DNA of 64,000 nucleotides, taken from the NCBI RefSeq assembly GCF_002091985.1, contig NZ_MKKX01000003.1, forward strand, positions 1 to 64,000. Reading direction: 5' to 3'. The notes beneath the pieces were generated by a model. The model did not search any database, was not told the DNA's origin, and saw only the letters and a program-made list of their open reading frames with translations. Both the position numbers and the translations under genes were made by a program. Shown in pieces: positions 17,379-27,191 of the stretch. Positions within the stretch are counted from its first letter, which is position 1. Each line of letters begins with the position of its first letter. The stretch comes from Rhodococcus sp. 1163. GTDB lineage: Bacteria > Actinomycetota > Actinomycetes > Mycobacteriales > Mycobacteriaceae.

Positions 17379-20300
17379 GTGAGAATCCAGGGACGCCGGA
17401 TCGATGCTGTGTTGTTCGATCTGGACGGGGTCGTCACCGACACGGCCGGGATTCACGAGCGGGCATGGAAAAGCATGTTCGACGCAGTGCTCGCTGCGGC
17501 TGGACAGGGGGATCGCCCGTTCACGCACGAGGACTACCGGGTCTATATCGATGGGCGGGATCGACTCGATGCTGTTCGCGGATTCACGCGCGCACGTGGT
17601 CTGGCTCTCCCCGAGACTCACAACCCCGAGACTCCCCACAGTGATATGGCACTGGGGAGCATTCGCGCGTTGGCTGATCGAAAGAATGAAGACTATCTCC
17701 GCACGTTGACCTCCGAAGGTGTTCGTACGATTCCTGGAACGATCGATGTGCTTCGTCAACTGCGGCTTGCAGGCATTCCGACAGCAGTGGTGTCGGCCAG
17801 CAGGAACGCGGGGGAGGTGATGGCCCTTGCCGGCGTCGGGGGACTGTTCGATGTGCGGGTCGACGGCACCGATGCACTGCGTCGAGGCCTGGCAGGTAAG
17901 CCCGCGCCGGACTTGTTTCTCGAAGCAGCCCGCAGGCTCGGAGTTGCACCCGAGTTTTCTGCCGTCGTGGAGGATGCGGTGGCCGGTATTCAAGGCGCGC
18001 AAGCCGGAAAGTTCGGACTGATCATCGGACTTCAACGGGCATCTGCGGCAGTCGAGTTGGATGCGGAGGTGGTTGTCGGCGATCTCACTGAACTCGATAT
18101 CGACATCGGTTCGGACAGTCCCGCTGAATACAACGGTGCTTGTGAGTTGTGTTCCACCGACGCGGAATCGAAGTGGGTGTTGCATTACCGCGGCGCGATA
18201 GCCTCGAATGAGGGAATCCGTGAGAGCCTCTGCACCCTGGGGAATGGATACTTCGCGACCCGTGGTGCCCTGCCCGAGACAAGCGCCGACGGCGTGCACT
18301 ACCCGGGTACGTATCTCGCCGGATGCTACAACAGACTCACCTCGACGATCAGCGGCGTCGACTACGAGGACGAATCAATTGTCAATTGGCCGAACTGGCT
18401 GGGCACCACATTCAATATCGACGACGGTGAATGGCTCAGCAGCGACAAGCATCTTCTGCAACACCACCACATCGCCTTGGATATGAGAGAAGGCGTTCTT
18501 CGACGCGAAAGCCTCCTCGAAGATTCGCAAGGACGTCGCACCTGGCTTCGGCAGATACGGTTCGTGTCCATGGCATCGCCGCACCTGGCGGCGCTCGATA
18601 CCAGACTCGAGCCGGAGAACTACACCGGAACGATCACCGTGCGCGCGACCTTGGACGGCGATGTCACCAACGGCAACGTAGCCGAGTTTCGTGCTTTGAA
18701 CAACGCTCACCTGACTGAATGCGAAACAGGTTCTGCGGCAAAGAATCAGGTATGGCTCCAGGCGCATACTCGGCAATCGCGGATCGCACTCACGCTCGCT
18801 GCCCGAATGGATTCTGCCGCTCCAGTCCTCGGCGCAACCAGCACCCCGACGAGCGTCTTTCAGGAAACCTCGGCTGACGTCACACAAGCCGTCGGCGTGC
18901 AAGTAGCATCGATCGTCGCACTGTATTGCTCCCGTGATCGAGCCATCTCCGATCCGCTCAGCGCTGCACTGTCGTGCCTCGACGAATCGGGATCTTTCCC
19001 CGCGCTTCTCGACGACCACCGACGGCAATGGAAACGGTTGTGGCATCGATACGATCTCGAGGTCGAATGCTCCGACGACGAGACCGTCCGAGCGGTTCGA
19101 CTTCAGCTCTTTCATGTCGTCCAGTGCCTGTCTCCGCACACTGTGGATCTCGACGTCGGGATTCCGGCGCGCGGCCTTCATGGGGAGGCCTATCGCGGGC
19201 ACATTTTCTGGGACGAGTTGTTCGTACTGCCGCTACTGAATCTGCGCATTCCAGAGTTGTCGAGATCTCTGTTGCTCTATCGCTATCGACGACTGTCCGA
19301 GGCGAAGCGCCGGGCACGTGAAATCGGCTGTAGCGGTGCCTTGTTCCCGTGGCAGAGTGGCAGCGACGGTCGCGAGGAGACGCCGCACGTGCTGTTCAAT
19401 CCACGATCAGGACGATGGATGCCCGATCACTCCAATCGGCAATTCCATGTCGGTTTGTCGGTTGCCTACAACGCGTGGCACTACTGGGAAGTGACAGCAG
19501 ACTTCGGTTTCCTGGCCTCGTACGGAGCCGAGATGTTGGTCGAAAATGCACGATTCTGGACCAGCCTTGCAGTGTGGGACGCCGACGACGATCGGTTCGA
19601 TATTCGGGGCGTCATGGGACCCGACGAATTCCACGATGGATACCCCGGTCATCCCGGTGAGGGAATCGACAATTCGACCTACGTGAACGTGATGGCCTCG
19701 TGGAGCATTCGACGCGCGCTGGACGCTTATGCAATCGTCGGGCGTGACGGCGGTGTCGGCCTGTGGACTGGGCTCGATGTCAGCTCGTCGGAACTTCACG
19801 CATGGCACAACCTGGCATGCAGGCTGCGCGTGGAGTTTCTCGACAACGGATTGCTTGCACAATTTCATGGGTACGGGGAACTCCGCGAACTCGACCTCGA
19901 TGACTACCGACAACGGTACGGAAACATCGGCCGGCTCGATCTGATCCTCGAAGCCGAGAATGATTCCTGCGCTCACTACAAGGTGTCCAAGCAGGCCGAT
20001 GTTCTGATGCTGCTGTACCTGTTCACCGCGGAGGAGCTCACCGAACTGCTTTCGGGGATGGGGTACGACTTCGAGCCGAGCACGATTCCGGCAACCGTCG
20101 ACTACTACCTTGCTCGAACGACCCATGGTTCGACTTTGAGCAGAGTCGCGCACTCCTGGGTGCTCGCACGAGGTAACCGTCGAGACTCCTGGGACATGCT
20201 GCGGGAGTCGTGCACGGCCGATCTTGCCGACAGTCAACAGGGAACGACCCGGGAGGGAATCCACCTGGGCGCAATGGCGGGCAGTGTGGACATCCTGCAG

Positions 20301-20573
20301 CGCTGCTATACCGGAATCGAAGTGCGAGGCGACACCCTGAGGCTCCATCCGCAATTGCCGATCGAGCTGCAATCACTCGAACTCGATCTCCGCTATCGCG
20401 ACCACTGGGTTCATATTCGGTGCGACGGTGCAGCGACCACTGTCACGACGAACCCCAGCAGTGCACCGGCGATTCGGATCAGCATCGACGGGCATGAATT
20501 TGTGATGAACGGTGGTGAATCGGTTTCTACCACTGCCGCCCTCATCTCGGAAACAGCGAAAGCTGTGACGTGA
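17379..20573 (+). CDS. HAD hydrolase-GH65 glycoside phosphorylase fusion (Rv2006/OtsB1-like)
   Basis: About 1064 residues from the GTG at 17379; a GTG at 17289 would add 30 residues without family support. Residues 1-230 are a beta-phosphoglucomutase-type HAD domain: DLDGVVTDTAG, VSASRN, then VVEDAVAGIQGAQAG. The rest is a full GH65 enzyme with N-terminal beta-sandwich, (alpha/alpha)6 barrel and C-terminal sheet. Its MGPDEFHDGYP carries the catalytic Glu near residue 750. GH65 enzymes phosphorolyse trehalose, kojibiose or maltose to beta-glucose-1-phosphate, which the HAD part could isomerise to glucose-6-phosphate. The OtsB1 (trehalose phosphatase) name given to the mycobacterial relative does not fit this architecture. 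Confidence 0.88.
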   Translation: MRIQGRRIDAVLFDLDGVVTDTAGIHERAWKSMFDAVLAAAGQGDRPFTHEDYRVYIDGRDRLDAVRGFTRARGLALPETHNPETPHSDMALGSIRALADRKNEDYLRTLTSEGVRTIPGTIDVLRQLRLAGIPTAVVSASRNAGEVMALAGVGGLFDVRVDGTDALRRGLAGKPAPDLFLEAARRLGVAPEFSAVVEDAVAGIQGAQAGKFGLIIGLQRASAAVELDAEVVVGDLTELDIDIGSDSPAEYNGACELCSTDAESKWVLHYRGAIASNEGIRESLCTLGNGYFATRGALPETSADGVHYPGTYLAGCYNRLTSTISGVDYEDESIVNWPNWLGTTFNIDDGEWLSSDKHLLQHHHIALDMREGVLRRESLLEDSQGRRTWLRQIRFVSMASPHLAALDTRLEPENYTGTITVRATLDGDVTNGNVAEFRALNNAHLTECETGSAAKNQVWLQAHTRQSRIALTLAARMDSAAPVLGATSTPTSVFQETSADVTQAVGVQVASIVALYCSRDRAISDPLSAALSCLDESGSFPALLDDHRRQWKRLWHRYDLEVECSDDETVRAVRLQLFHVVQCLSPHTVDLDVGIPARGLHGEAYRGHIFWDELFVLPLLNLRIPELSRSLLLYRYRRLSEAKRRAREIGCSGALFPWQSGSDGREETPHVLFNPRSGRWMPDHSNRQFHVGLSVAYNAWHYWEVTADFGFLASYGAEMLVENARFWTSLAVWDADDDRFDIRGVMGPDEFHDGYPGHPGEGIDNSTYVNVMASWSIRRALDAYAIVGRDGGVGLWTGLDVSSSELHAWHNLACRLRVEFLDNGLLAQFHGYGELRELDLDDYRQRYGNIGRLDLILEAENDSCAHYKVSKQADVLMLLYLFTAEELTELLSGMGYDFEPSTIPATVDYYLARTTHGSTLSRVAHSWVLARGNRRDSWDMLRESCTADLADSQQGTTREGIHLGAMAGSVDILQRCYTGIEVRGDTLRLHPQLPIELQSLELDLRYRDHWVHIRCDGAATTVTTNPSSAPAIRISIDGHEFVMNGGESVSTTAALISETAKAVT

Positions 20574-20700
20574 AGTGCTCTGGCCAATCTACGTCTGCGA
20601 AGCAACCCCAAGCTTTTCTCCGCGGATGCTGCTCTAAGGTAGGTGTTGGTCCGCGTATGCGCATTGGCGGACTATGAACAAGCCTATCGAGGGAGCGAAA

Positions 20701-21513
20701 GTGAAGAAGAGTTACGGGCGACTCGGAACAGTCCTCGCCATGTCTGCATTACTGGCTGCGGGCTGCTCGAGTGGTGGTGGTGATTCCACGGCGCCGGAGT
20801 CTGGATCCACTGCTTCAGATCCGGCAGGGCAGGACATCAGCGGTGACCTCACCGTCTTCGCAGCAGCGTCGCTGAAGGCGACCTTCACTCAACTCGGCAC
20901 CATGTTCGAAGCAGCCCATCCCGGGGCCGACGTTGCGTTCAACTTTGCCGGTTCCTCGGATCTGGTCACGCAGTTGACGCAGGGCGCACCGGGAGACGTT
21001 TTTGCTTCCGCGGATACCGCAAACATGACCAAGGCGCTCGATGCGAACCTGATCTCCGGCGACCCCGAGAACTTCGCGACGAACACGCTGATCATCGTCA
21101 CCCCGCCCGGGAATCCGAAGGGCATCGCTTCCTTCGCCGACCTCGCAGACAAGGACAACAAAGTTGTCGTCTGTGCACCTCAGGTGCCATGTGGCGCTGC
21201 GACTACGAAGGTGGAGAAGGCGACCGGAGTAGACATTGCCCCGGTGAGCGAGGAGTCGTCCGTCACCGACGTCCTCGGCAAGGTCACCTCCGGTCAGGCC
21301 GACGCAGGTCTGGTCTACGTGACCGACGCGTCGGGCGCGGGTGAGAAGGTCACCTCGGTCGCCTTCGAAGAGTCGTCCGGTGCAGTCAACACGTACCCGA
21401 TTGCGGTGCTGTCGGATTCGCAGAACAGTGCGGCGGCGAAGGCGTTCGAAGCCCTGGTCATGAGCGCCGAGGGGCAAGAGGTTTTGGCTGACGCTGGATT
21501 CGCTGCGCCCTGA
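20701..21513 (+). CDS. modA: Molybdate ABC transporter substrate-binding lipoprotein
   Basis: 270 residues from the GTG at 20701, preceded by GAGGGAG with a five-base spacer. A lipoprotein signal with lipobox LAAGC lies near residues 17-21, followed by a Ser/Gly-rich tether. The ModA-type periplasmic-binding fold shows LTVFAAASLKATFTQLG, NFAGSSDLVTQ and GAPGDVFASAD, the oxyanion-contact segments. It should capture molybdate or tungstate outside the membrane. The modB permease and modC ATPase genes are not next to it, so the rest of the transporter is elsewhere or missing. Confidence 0.9.
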   Translation: MKKSYGRLGTVLAMSALLAAGCSSGGGDSTAPESGSTASDPAGQDISGDLTVFAAASLKATFTQLGTMFEAAHPGADVAFNFAGSSDLVTQLTQGAPGDVFASADTANMTKALDANLISGDPENFATNTLIIVTPPGNPKGIASFADLADKDNKVVVCAPQVPCGAATTKVEKATGVDIAPVSEESSVTDVLGKVTSGQADAGLVYVTDASGAGEKVTSVAFEESSGAVNTYPIAVLSDSQNSAAAKAFEALVMSAEGQEVLADAGFAAP

Positions 21514-21659
21514 CGACAGTGAGATCGCAAGCAATCGAGACTACAGTCGCGCGGGTGACCTACTCCGGTAAGACACGTGCTTGAATATTGGTAGTGGGGT
21601 AGTTCACTCGAAGGTGTGTCCGGTTCGAAAAGCAATGGTAGCGAAGGGTAGACCCCGAG

Positions 21660-22307
21660 ATGACGAGTAGCGGCGTGCGTTCAGCGCGCACGGCGGGGAC
21701 GCGTGAGTCGATCTTGCTGATGGCAGAACGACTGTATGCCGAGCATGGACTTCATTCGGTGTCCAACAGGCAGGTGAGCGAGGCTGCGGGGCAAGGCAAC
21801 AACGCGGCGGTCGGATACCACTTCGGTACGAAGGCGGACCTCGTACGCGCGATCGTCGAACGCCACTCGGGCGTGATCGAGGAGAATCGGACCACGCTCG
21901 TGCTTCGAAACGGGGATTCGGAAAGGCTTCGAGATTGGGTCTCGTGCCTCATCGCGCCGTACACCGATCACTTGGCGACGTTGGGCCAACCCAGCTGGTA
22001 TGCACGATGCGCAGTCCAAATCATGACCGATCCGACGCTGCGGCCACTGATGTACGAAACGGCAGGGGTTTCTTCCTCGTTGAGGAAGACCCTCGTCGGC
22101 CTTCATCGATGCCTACCGGATCTGCCGGCTGAGGTGCGCCGAGCGCGTAGTGACATGGCCCGAAATATGATGATGCATATCTGCGCCGAGAAAGAACTCG
22201 AATTCGCACAGCATCCCGAGCGTCCACCGAACTGGGCCGACTGCGGAACCGATCTGATCGACGCCACGGTGGGCATCTGGCAGGCCCCGGTATCGCCGCG
22301 ACGCTGA
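21660..22307 (+). CDS. TetR family transcriptional regulator
   Basis: 215 residues with an N-terminal TetR DNA-binding domain (residues about 13-60; SNRQVSEAAGQGNNAAVGYHF in place of the usual tyrosine-rich helix end) and a helical ligand domain. The recognition region with GNNAAVGYHFG is of the type seen in regulators of flavin monooxygenases and small-molecule catabolism. It lies 96 bases upstream of the EthA-like monooxygenase, in the same direction, and probably regulates it. In mycobacteria ethR is divergent from ethA instead. Confidence 0.85.
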   Translation: MTSSGVRSARTAGTRESILLMAERLYAEHGLHSVSNRQVSEAAGQGNNAAVGYHFGTKADLVRAIVERHSGVIEENRTTLVLRNGDSERLRDWVSCLIAPYTDHLATLGQPSWYARCAVQIMTDPTLRPLMYETAGVSSSLRKTLVGLHRCLPDLPAEVRRARSDMARNMMMHICAEKELEFAQHPERPPNWADCGTDLIDATVGIWQAPVSPRR

Positions 22308-22403
22308 CAGAATGAAAAGCGACACGTCGAAGTTCCCGGATCCGGGGGAGCCCGAACCACACGATGGAGTTCTTGCCATGACTATGCTCGCGAACATTTC
22401 CTG

Positions 22404-23849
22404 ATGACCACGACAGTCGACGTCCTCATCATCGGCGCAGGCCTGTCCGGAATCGGTGCCGCGCATCATCTTCGGTCCACCCTGCCACACAAGAGCTATG
22501 CCGTTCTCGAGAGTCGTGGGGCGATCGGCGGAACGTGGGATCTGTTCAGGTATCCGGGGATTCGATCCGACTCGGACATGTACACCCTCGGCTACAACTT
22601 TCGCCCCTGGGTGGGCGACAAATCCATCGCCGACGGCGCATCCATCCGCGAGTACATCGAGGACACGGCGCGTGAAGCGGGTATCGACCGACACATTCGG
22701 TTTCATCACACAGTGGTGTCGGCCGAATGGTCCACTGCGACCTCGACATGGACGGTCGAGGCGAAGGTGGGTGAATCAGGCGAAGTTGCCGTGTTCACCG
22801 CCTCGTTCTTGATGTGTTGCAGCGGATACTACGACTACAGCAAGGGGTTCACGCCGGATTTCGAGGGCCTCGAAGACTTCGGCGGAACCGTCGTGCATCC
22901 GCAGTTGTGGCCGGAGGATTTGGACTACGCCGGCAAGAAGATCGTCGTGATCGGTAGCGGTGCCACGGCTATCACCCTGGCGCCGACCCTTGCCCGTGAC
23001 GCCGAGCACGTGACGCTGCTCCAGCGCTCACCCAGCTACATCATGTCGTTGCCGTCGAAGGATCCGATTGCGCTGGCGTTGCGCAAGTACTTGCCGTCAC
23101 GTGTGGCCTATGGGGTCACTCGAATGAAGAACGCCGTCACCTCGATCGGGATGTACGTGCTGTGTCAGCGCTACCCGAATTTCATGAAGGGACGGATTCG
23201 CAAGCTTCAGGAGGGCTGGTTGCCCGAAGGCTACGATCTCGACACCCACTTCACACCGAAATACGATCCCTGGGATCAACGGCTCTGCCTCGTTCCCGAC
23301 AGTGATCTGTTCACGGCCATCGGAGAGGGAAAGGTAGACGTCGTCACCGACCACATCGAGCGCTTCACCGAGAACGGGATCGCGCTGACGTCCGGGGAGA
23401 ATCTCGACGCCGACATCGTCATCACTGCGACGGGTCTCAATCTCGTCGCCCTCGGCAACGTCGCCCTGCGGGTCGACGGCAAGCAGATCGACATCACCGA
23501 GTCGATGGCCTACAAGGGCATGATGCTCACCGATGTGCCGAACTTCGCCTTCGTCATCGGGTACACCAATGCCTCCTGGACGCTCAAGGCCGATCTGGTG
23601 TGCGACTACATCGTGCGGCTCCTCGCACACATGGACGCCAACGGCTACCGGGAGGTCCGCCTCGAACGTGATGCAACCGTCGGGGAGGAACCGTTTCTGG
23701 ATTTCGCTGCCGGCTACGTTCTGCGTTCGGTCGACACCTTTCCCAAGCAAGGTTCGGTTGCACCGTGGCGCCTGCGGATGAACTATTTCAGAGACCTTCC
23801 CTCGTTGCGTTACGGCACACTCGTCGACGACAACATGCGAATGCGCTGA
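22404..23849 (+). CDS. EthA-type flavin monooxygenase (Baeyer-Villiger)
   Basis: 481 residues closely resembling mycobacterial EthA along its whole length. The FAD Rossmann motif is IIGAGLSGIGAAHHL near residue 9. GGTWDLFRYPGIRSDSDMYT follows. The Baeyer-Villiger fingerprint appears as FGGTVVHPQLWPED. The NADPH motif is VVIGSGATAITLAP. The enzyme inserts oxygen next to a carbonyl or oxidises sulphur; EthA activates the prodrug ethionamide. The natural substrate is not known. An upstream TetR gene completes an ethR/ethA-like pair. Confidence 0.88.
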   Translation: MTTTVDVLIIGAGLSGIGAAHHLRSTLPHKSYAVLESRGAIGGTWDLFRYPGIRSDSDMYTLGYNFRPWVGDKSIADGASIREYIEDTAREAGIDRHIRFHHTVVSAEWSTATSTWTVEAKVGESGEVAVFTASFLMCCSGYYDYSKGFTPDFEGLEDFGGTVVHPQLWPEDLDYAGKKIVVIGSGATAITLAPTLARDAEHVTLLQRSPSYIMSLPSKDPIALALRKYLPSRVAYGVTRMKNAVTSIGMYVLCQRYPNFMKGRIRKLQEGWLPEGYDLDTHFTPKYDPWDQRLCLVPDSDLFTAIGEGKVDVVTDHIERFTENGIALTSGENLDADIVITATGLNLVALGNVALRVDGKQIDITESMAYKGMMLTDVPNFAFVIGYTNASWTLKADLVCDYIVRLLAHMDANGYREVRLERDATVGEEPFLDFAAGYVLRSVDTFPKQGSVAPWRLRMNYFRDLPSLRYGTLVDDNMRMR

Positions 23850-24042
23850 CTGGTGATTCGTCACCGATCTCACCGGTGCGATCGGTGAGGTAACACGAAG
23901 CCGATACCGCGCGATTGGTATTCGAACGTTACTCGAGCTGCGGCATTTCGATTGGATAGCCAAGCTGTGACCTGGAAGCATTCAATTGTGTCTGCCGGGC
24001 CGAGTACGTGCCCCGAATCGGTGTGTGGAAGTGGAGCGTGTG

Positions 24043-25239
24043 ATGAGGTTCTCTCGCGGAATTGGGACCGCCGCGGTCTCGATGTTGACTGCAACTATCG
24101 TCCTGTCCGGATGCACGACGTCGAACACAGGTTCGACGGACGCACTCGCTCCGATCGACTCCAACCCGATTGCCGAACTCATGAAGCCCAAGGTGAGCTC
24201 CAGCGTGGCCGATGGTGCAGTCGGATTCTCTCCCGCAGATCCGGTGACCGTCTCTGTCGCCGACGGCAAGCTCGCGAACGTCACGGTGATGGATTCGGAC
24301 GGCGTGCCGATCGAAGGCGTCCTTTCTGCCGACGGCCTGACCTGGTCCAACACCGAGCAGCTCCAGTACAGCAGCCGTTATCGCGTGCAAGCAGATGCGT
24401 ACGGAATCGGTGGTGCGACCCGCACGGTCAACAACTTCACGACCAATCAGCCCGGCAACTTCACCAAGGCATACGTATTGCCGAACGAGGGTGCGGTCGT
24501 CGGAATCGGTCAGCCCGTCGCGGTGCAGTTCGACGAGCCGATCGCCGACAAGCTCGCTGCGCAGAACGCCATCCAAGTCACGACGACGCCTCCCGTCGAA
24601 GGCGCGTTCTATTGGGTCAACAGCAAAGAGGTTCGGTGGCGTCCGCAGAACTACTGGGCGTCCGGCACTCGCATCGATGTCGCCGTCAACGTCTTCGGCC
24701 GTGATCTCGGTGACGGCATCTACGGCCAGGAGAACTCGTCGACGTCGTTCACGATCGGTGACGCCGTGGTCGCGACCGCAGACGACAACACCAAGCAGGT
24801 CACTTTCTCGGTCAACGGACAGAACGTCATGACGATGCCCACCTCGATGGGGAAGGACAGTACCCCCACCGACAACGGCGTTTACATCATCGGCGACCGA
24901 TTCGATCACCTGGTCATGGACTCGTCGACCTATGGAGTGCCGGTGAATTCGTCTTCCGGTTACCGCACGCCCGTCGACTGGGCGACCCGTATGTCCTACA
25001 GCGGTATCTTCTTCCACTCTGCGCCCTGGTCAGTGGGCCAACAGGGGAGCTCCAACACCAGTCACGGTTGCCTCAACCTCAGTCCCGCGAACGCGAAGTG
25101 GGTCTACGACAACACCAAGCGTGGAGACATCGTCGTCGTGCAGAACACGCTCGGCGGCACACTGTCCGGTACCGACGGGCTCGGCGACTGGAACATCCCC
25201 TGGGGTGACTGGAAGGCCGGCAACGCCAACTCCATGTGA
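24043..25239 (+). CDS. L,D-transpeptidase lipoprotein (YkuD family)
   Basis: 398 residues from the ATG at 24043, which has GGAG seven bases ahead. A lipobox VLSGC places the lipidated Cys at residue 24. Two Ig-like domains (about 45-135 and 140-250) precede the YkuD catalytic domain, whose [14 protein letters not shown] holds the catalytic Cys and His. The layout is that of mycobacterial LdtMt2/LdtMt5-type enzymes, which make 3-3 peptidoglycan cross-links outside the membrane. It is convergent with an M23 endopeptidase gene. Confidence 0.92.
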   Translation: MRFSRGIGTAAVSMLTATIVLSGCTTSNTGSTDALAPIDSNPIAELMKPKVSSSVADGAVGFSPADPVTVSVADGKLANVTVMDSDGVPIEGVLSADGLTWSNTEQLQYSSRYRVQADAYGIGGATRTVNNFTTNQPGNFTKAYVLPNEGAVVGIGQPVAVQFDEPIADKLAAQNAIQVTTTPPVEGAFYWVNSKEVRWRPQNYWASGTRIDVAVNVFGRDLGDGIYGQENSSTSFTIGDAVVATADDNTKQVTFSVNGQNVMTMPTSMGKDSTPTDNGVYIIGDRFDHLVMDSSTYGVPVNSSSGYRTPVDWATRMSYSGIFFHSAPWSVGQQGSSNTSHGCLNLSPANAKWVYDNTKRGDIVVVQNTLGGTLSGTDGLGDWNIPWGDWKAGNANSM

Positions 25240-25280
25240 CAGGGGCGCCCTTGACCAGGCGTCACCCCCACCCGATGGGC

Positions 25281-26024
25281 TCAGCGTGCATCCAGGCTTT
25301 GGTACCTCGCTGGATCTACTCCCAGCGTTTTCAGGTAGCCGACCGGTTCGATGCTCGAGCCGTTGTTTCTGACCTCGTAATGAAGATGGGGTCCGGTCGA
25401 GTTACCGGTGCTGCCGACCTCACCGATCTGATCGCCGGGCGCAACGGTGTCGCCGACGCCGACGTTCATCGCGGATTGATGCCCGTAATAGGTCACCGTG
25501 TTTCCGCTCTTGACCCGCACGAGATTGCCGTAACCGTCTCCCGCGTCACCTGCTTGTTCGACGGTTCCGCCGTTCACGGCGTAGATCGGGGTGCCCGACG
25601 GGGCAGCGAAGTCCACACCCTGGTGGAATTGGCCACCGTTGCCGGTCGGGTTGTTCCTGCTGCCGTAGTTGGAAGAGAGTTCGTAGCTGCGCGCGGGCAA
25701 TGGCAGCATCGCCCCGCCCAAGCCGACCGACGGCGGCGCGAGAACGACTTCAGGAGCGGACGGCGTGCTCGCATCGGGTGCGGGCCCGAAGTCGGAATCG
25801 AGAATCACCGCAGCGACCTCGTTGATCAGCACGCCGGTGGCGTCGAGGACGGCTGAGAGGATTGCTGCTCGCTGCTGAGCGTCGGGTTGAGGGATGGGGA
25901 GTACAGGCAGGTCGATGGTCGGCTGCGCCGTGGCCACGGCCGGATCGATCAGACCTGCGGAACCGATGCACAACGCCGCCGACAACACCGAACCCGCGAT
26001 CGCTCTGTGAACTTTTCGACCCAC
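25281..26024 (-). CDS. M23 family metallopeptidase, secreted
   Basis: 247 residues from a GTG preceded by TAGGAGG. The signal peptide (residues about 1-33) ends near AVATAQP. A Pro-rich and helical spacer leads to the LytM/M23 domain. Its zinc ligands lie in FHQGVDFAAPSG (His and Asp) and GPHLHYEV (His), so the active site is complete. It should cut peptide bonds in the cell wall. It faces the L,D-transpeptidase gene tail to tail with 41 bases between, so wall synthesis and cleavage genes sit together. Confidence 0.9.
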   Translation of the reverse strand: MGRKVHRAIAGSVLSAALCIGSAGLIDPAVATAQPTIDLPVLPIPQPDAQQRAAILSAVLDATGVLINEVAAVILDSDFGPAPDASTPSAPEVVLAPPSVGLGGAMLPLPARSYELSSNYGSRNNPTGNGGQFHQGVDFAAPSGTPIYAVNGGTVEQAGDAGDGYGNLVRVKSGNTVTYYGHQSAMNVGVGDTVAPGDQIGEVGSTGNSTGPHLHYEVRNNGSSIEPVGYLKTLGVDPARYQSLDAR

Positions 26025-26339
26025 TGCAACTGCCTCCTAGTCTCTGCCCGGCTGGTATTCCCTGATGGGCTTCGAACGACGGGTGGCGCGTTTCGGGGGC
26101 GCGTCGAATCAACGGTGCAAGTCACAGCTTTCACGTTGGTACTTTTCTTCCCCAAAAGTGCCATTTGCAACCGTACGTCACATGAACCCCATGCGACACT
26201 CGAAAGTTGAATTACAACAACGTAATTCGCTACTCGTTCGATGCACTTCCGCCGCGACTTCGTGACGTGCGCCGAGAGCAGGGGTGCAGAACGCACAAGA
26301 AAGCCGGCCTCCGTGTGGAGACCGGCTTTCTTGCTTCTA
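26025..26339. other. Leader/promoter region upstream of the M23 gene
   Basis: The 315 bases between the M23 start and tRNA-His contain the tRNA terminator (listed) and the presumed promoter and leader of the M23 gene on the minus strand. I looked for a c-di-AMP riboswitch, frequent before wall hydrolases in actinobacteria, but did not find a convincing one. Confidence 0.4.
26300..26329 (-). terminator. Hairpin terminator after tRNA-His
   Basis: AAAGCCGGCCTCC and GGAGACCGGCTTT pair around a four-base loop, with a single internal mismatch. On the minus strand it lies 11 bases beyond the tRNA 3' end and is followed by TTCTTGT. It is symmetric enough to work in both directions. Confidence 0.8.
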
Positions 26340-26415
26340 TGGGGTGAGTGACGGGACTCGAACCCGCGACACCCAGGATCACAACCTGGTGCTCTACCAG
26401 CTGAACTACACCCAC
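26340..26415 (-). tRNA. tRNA-His (anticodon GTG)
   Basis: The minus strand folds into a full cloverleaf. The acceptor strands GTGGGTG/CACTCAC carry one G-T pair, and the anticodon stem CCAGG/CCTGG has loop TTGTGAT with anticodon GTG at 26382-26380. The T-arm contains GGGTTCGAGTCCC. The discriminator is C, and a G at 26416 supplies the histidine-specific G-1. CCA is encoded (26342-26340). Confidence 0.97.
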
Positions 26416-26501
26416 CATAGCTACCGGACCGAACCCTCGCGGGTTCTGTTTCAGCAGCGATGACAATACTAGCGGTTCGAATCGTTGGTTGCCAATCGGT
26501 A

Positions 26502-27104
26502 TCAGGACTGCGTGTCGAGTCCCTCTACAACTGCAGCAATATCGCTGGTAGAGGGCCCAGGAGGCGCCACGAACACGGTCTGGCGGTAGTACTTCAGTTC
26601 CTTGATGGACTCTTCGATGTCTGCCAACGCGCGGTGGGCCAGACCTTTGGTCGGCTGACCGAAGTAGATGCGCGGGTACCACCGACGGGCGAGTTCCTTT
26701 ATAGAACTGACATCGATCATTCGGTAGTGGAGGTAGGTATCGAGGTCACCCATATCGCGTGCGATGAAGCCGCGATCGGTGCCGATCGAATTTCCGGCCA
26801 AGGGCACTGTCCCGGCAACGGGGACATGCTCGCGGATGTACGCGAGTACCTGACGCTGCGCCTCTTCCAGCGTGACCGAAGATGCACGCACCTCCTCGGT
26901 CAATCCGGATTTGGCATGCATCTTCTTCACCACGTCCGGCATCCCGGCCAGCGCGTCGTCGTCGGCATGAATGACGATGTCGACACCGTCGCCCAGTACG
27001 TTCAATTCGCTGTCGGTGACGAGCGCCGCAATCTCGATGAGCTTGTCCTTCGACAAGTCCAGCCCGGTCATTTCACAATCGATCCACACAAGTTTGTCCT
27101 GCAC
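26502..27104 (-). CDS. orn: Oligoribonuclease
   Basis: 200 residues from the GTG at 27104 (reading [14 protein letters not shown]). It is a DEDDh 3'-5' exonuclease that degrades the last di- and short oligoribonucleotides, including pGpG from c-di-GMP turnover. The acidic motif [10 protein letters not shown] opens the protein. The second Asp lies near [10 protein letters not shown], and the last pair is in [14 protein letters not shown] (His and Asp). Divergent from the HerA-like ATPase gene; the same pairing is found in mycobacteria (Rv2511/Rv2510c). Confidence 0.95.
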   Translation of the reverse strand: MQDKLVWIDCEMTGLDLSKDKLIEIAALVTDSELNVLGDGVDIVIHADDDALAGMPDVVKKMHAKSGLTEEVRASSVTLEEAQRQVLAYIREHVPVAGTVPLAGNSIGTDRGFIARDMGDLDTYLHYRMIDVSSIKELARRWYPRIYFGQPTKGLAHRALADIEESIKELKYYRQTVFVAPPGPSTSDIAAVVEGLDTQS

Positions 27105-27191
27105 CAGACACACCCTAGTGCGGGCCTCGTCACCACTAAGGTTTGCGGTGGTGATCAACTGCGAGATGAGCTGTGTCAAGGAGGACGGAAG

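Noticed and set aside
26025-26200. c-di-AMP (ydaO) riboswitch before the M23 peptidase gene
   Set aside because: The leader contains a GGGAATACC... segment faintly like the element, but the conserved helices could not be traced.
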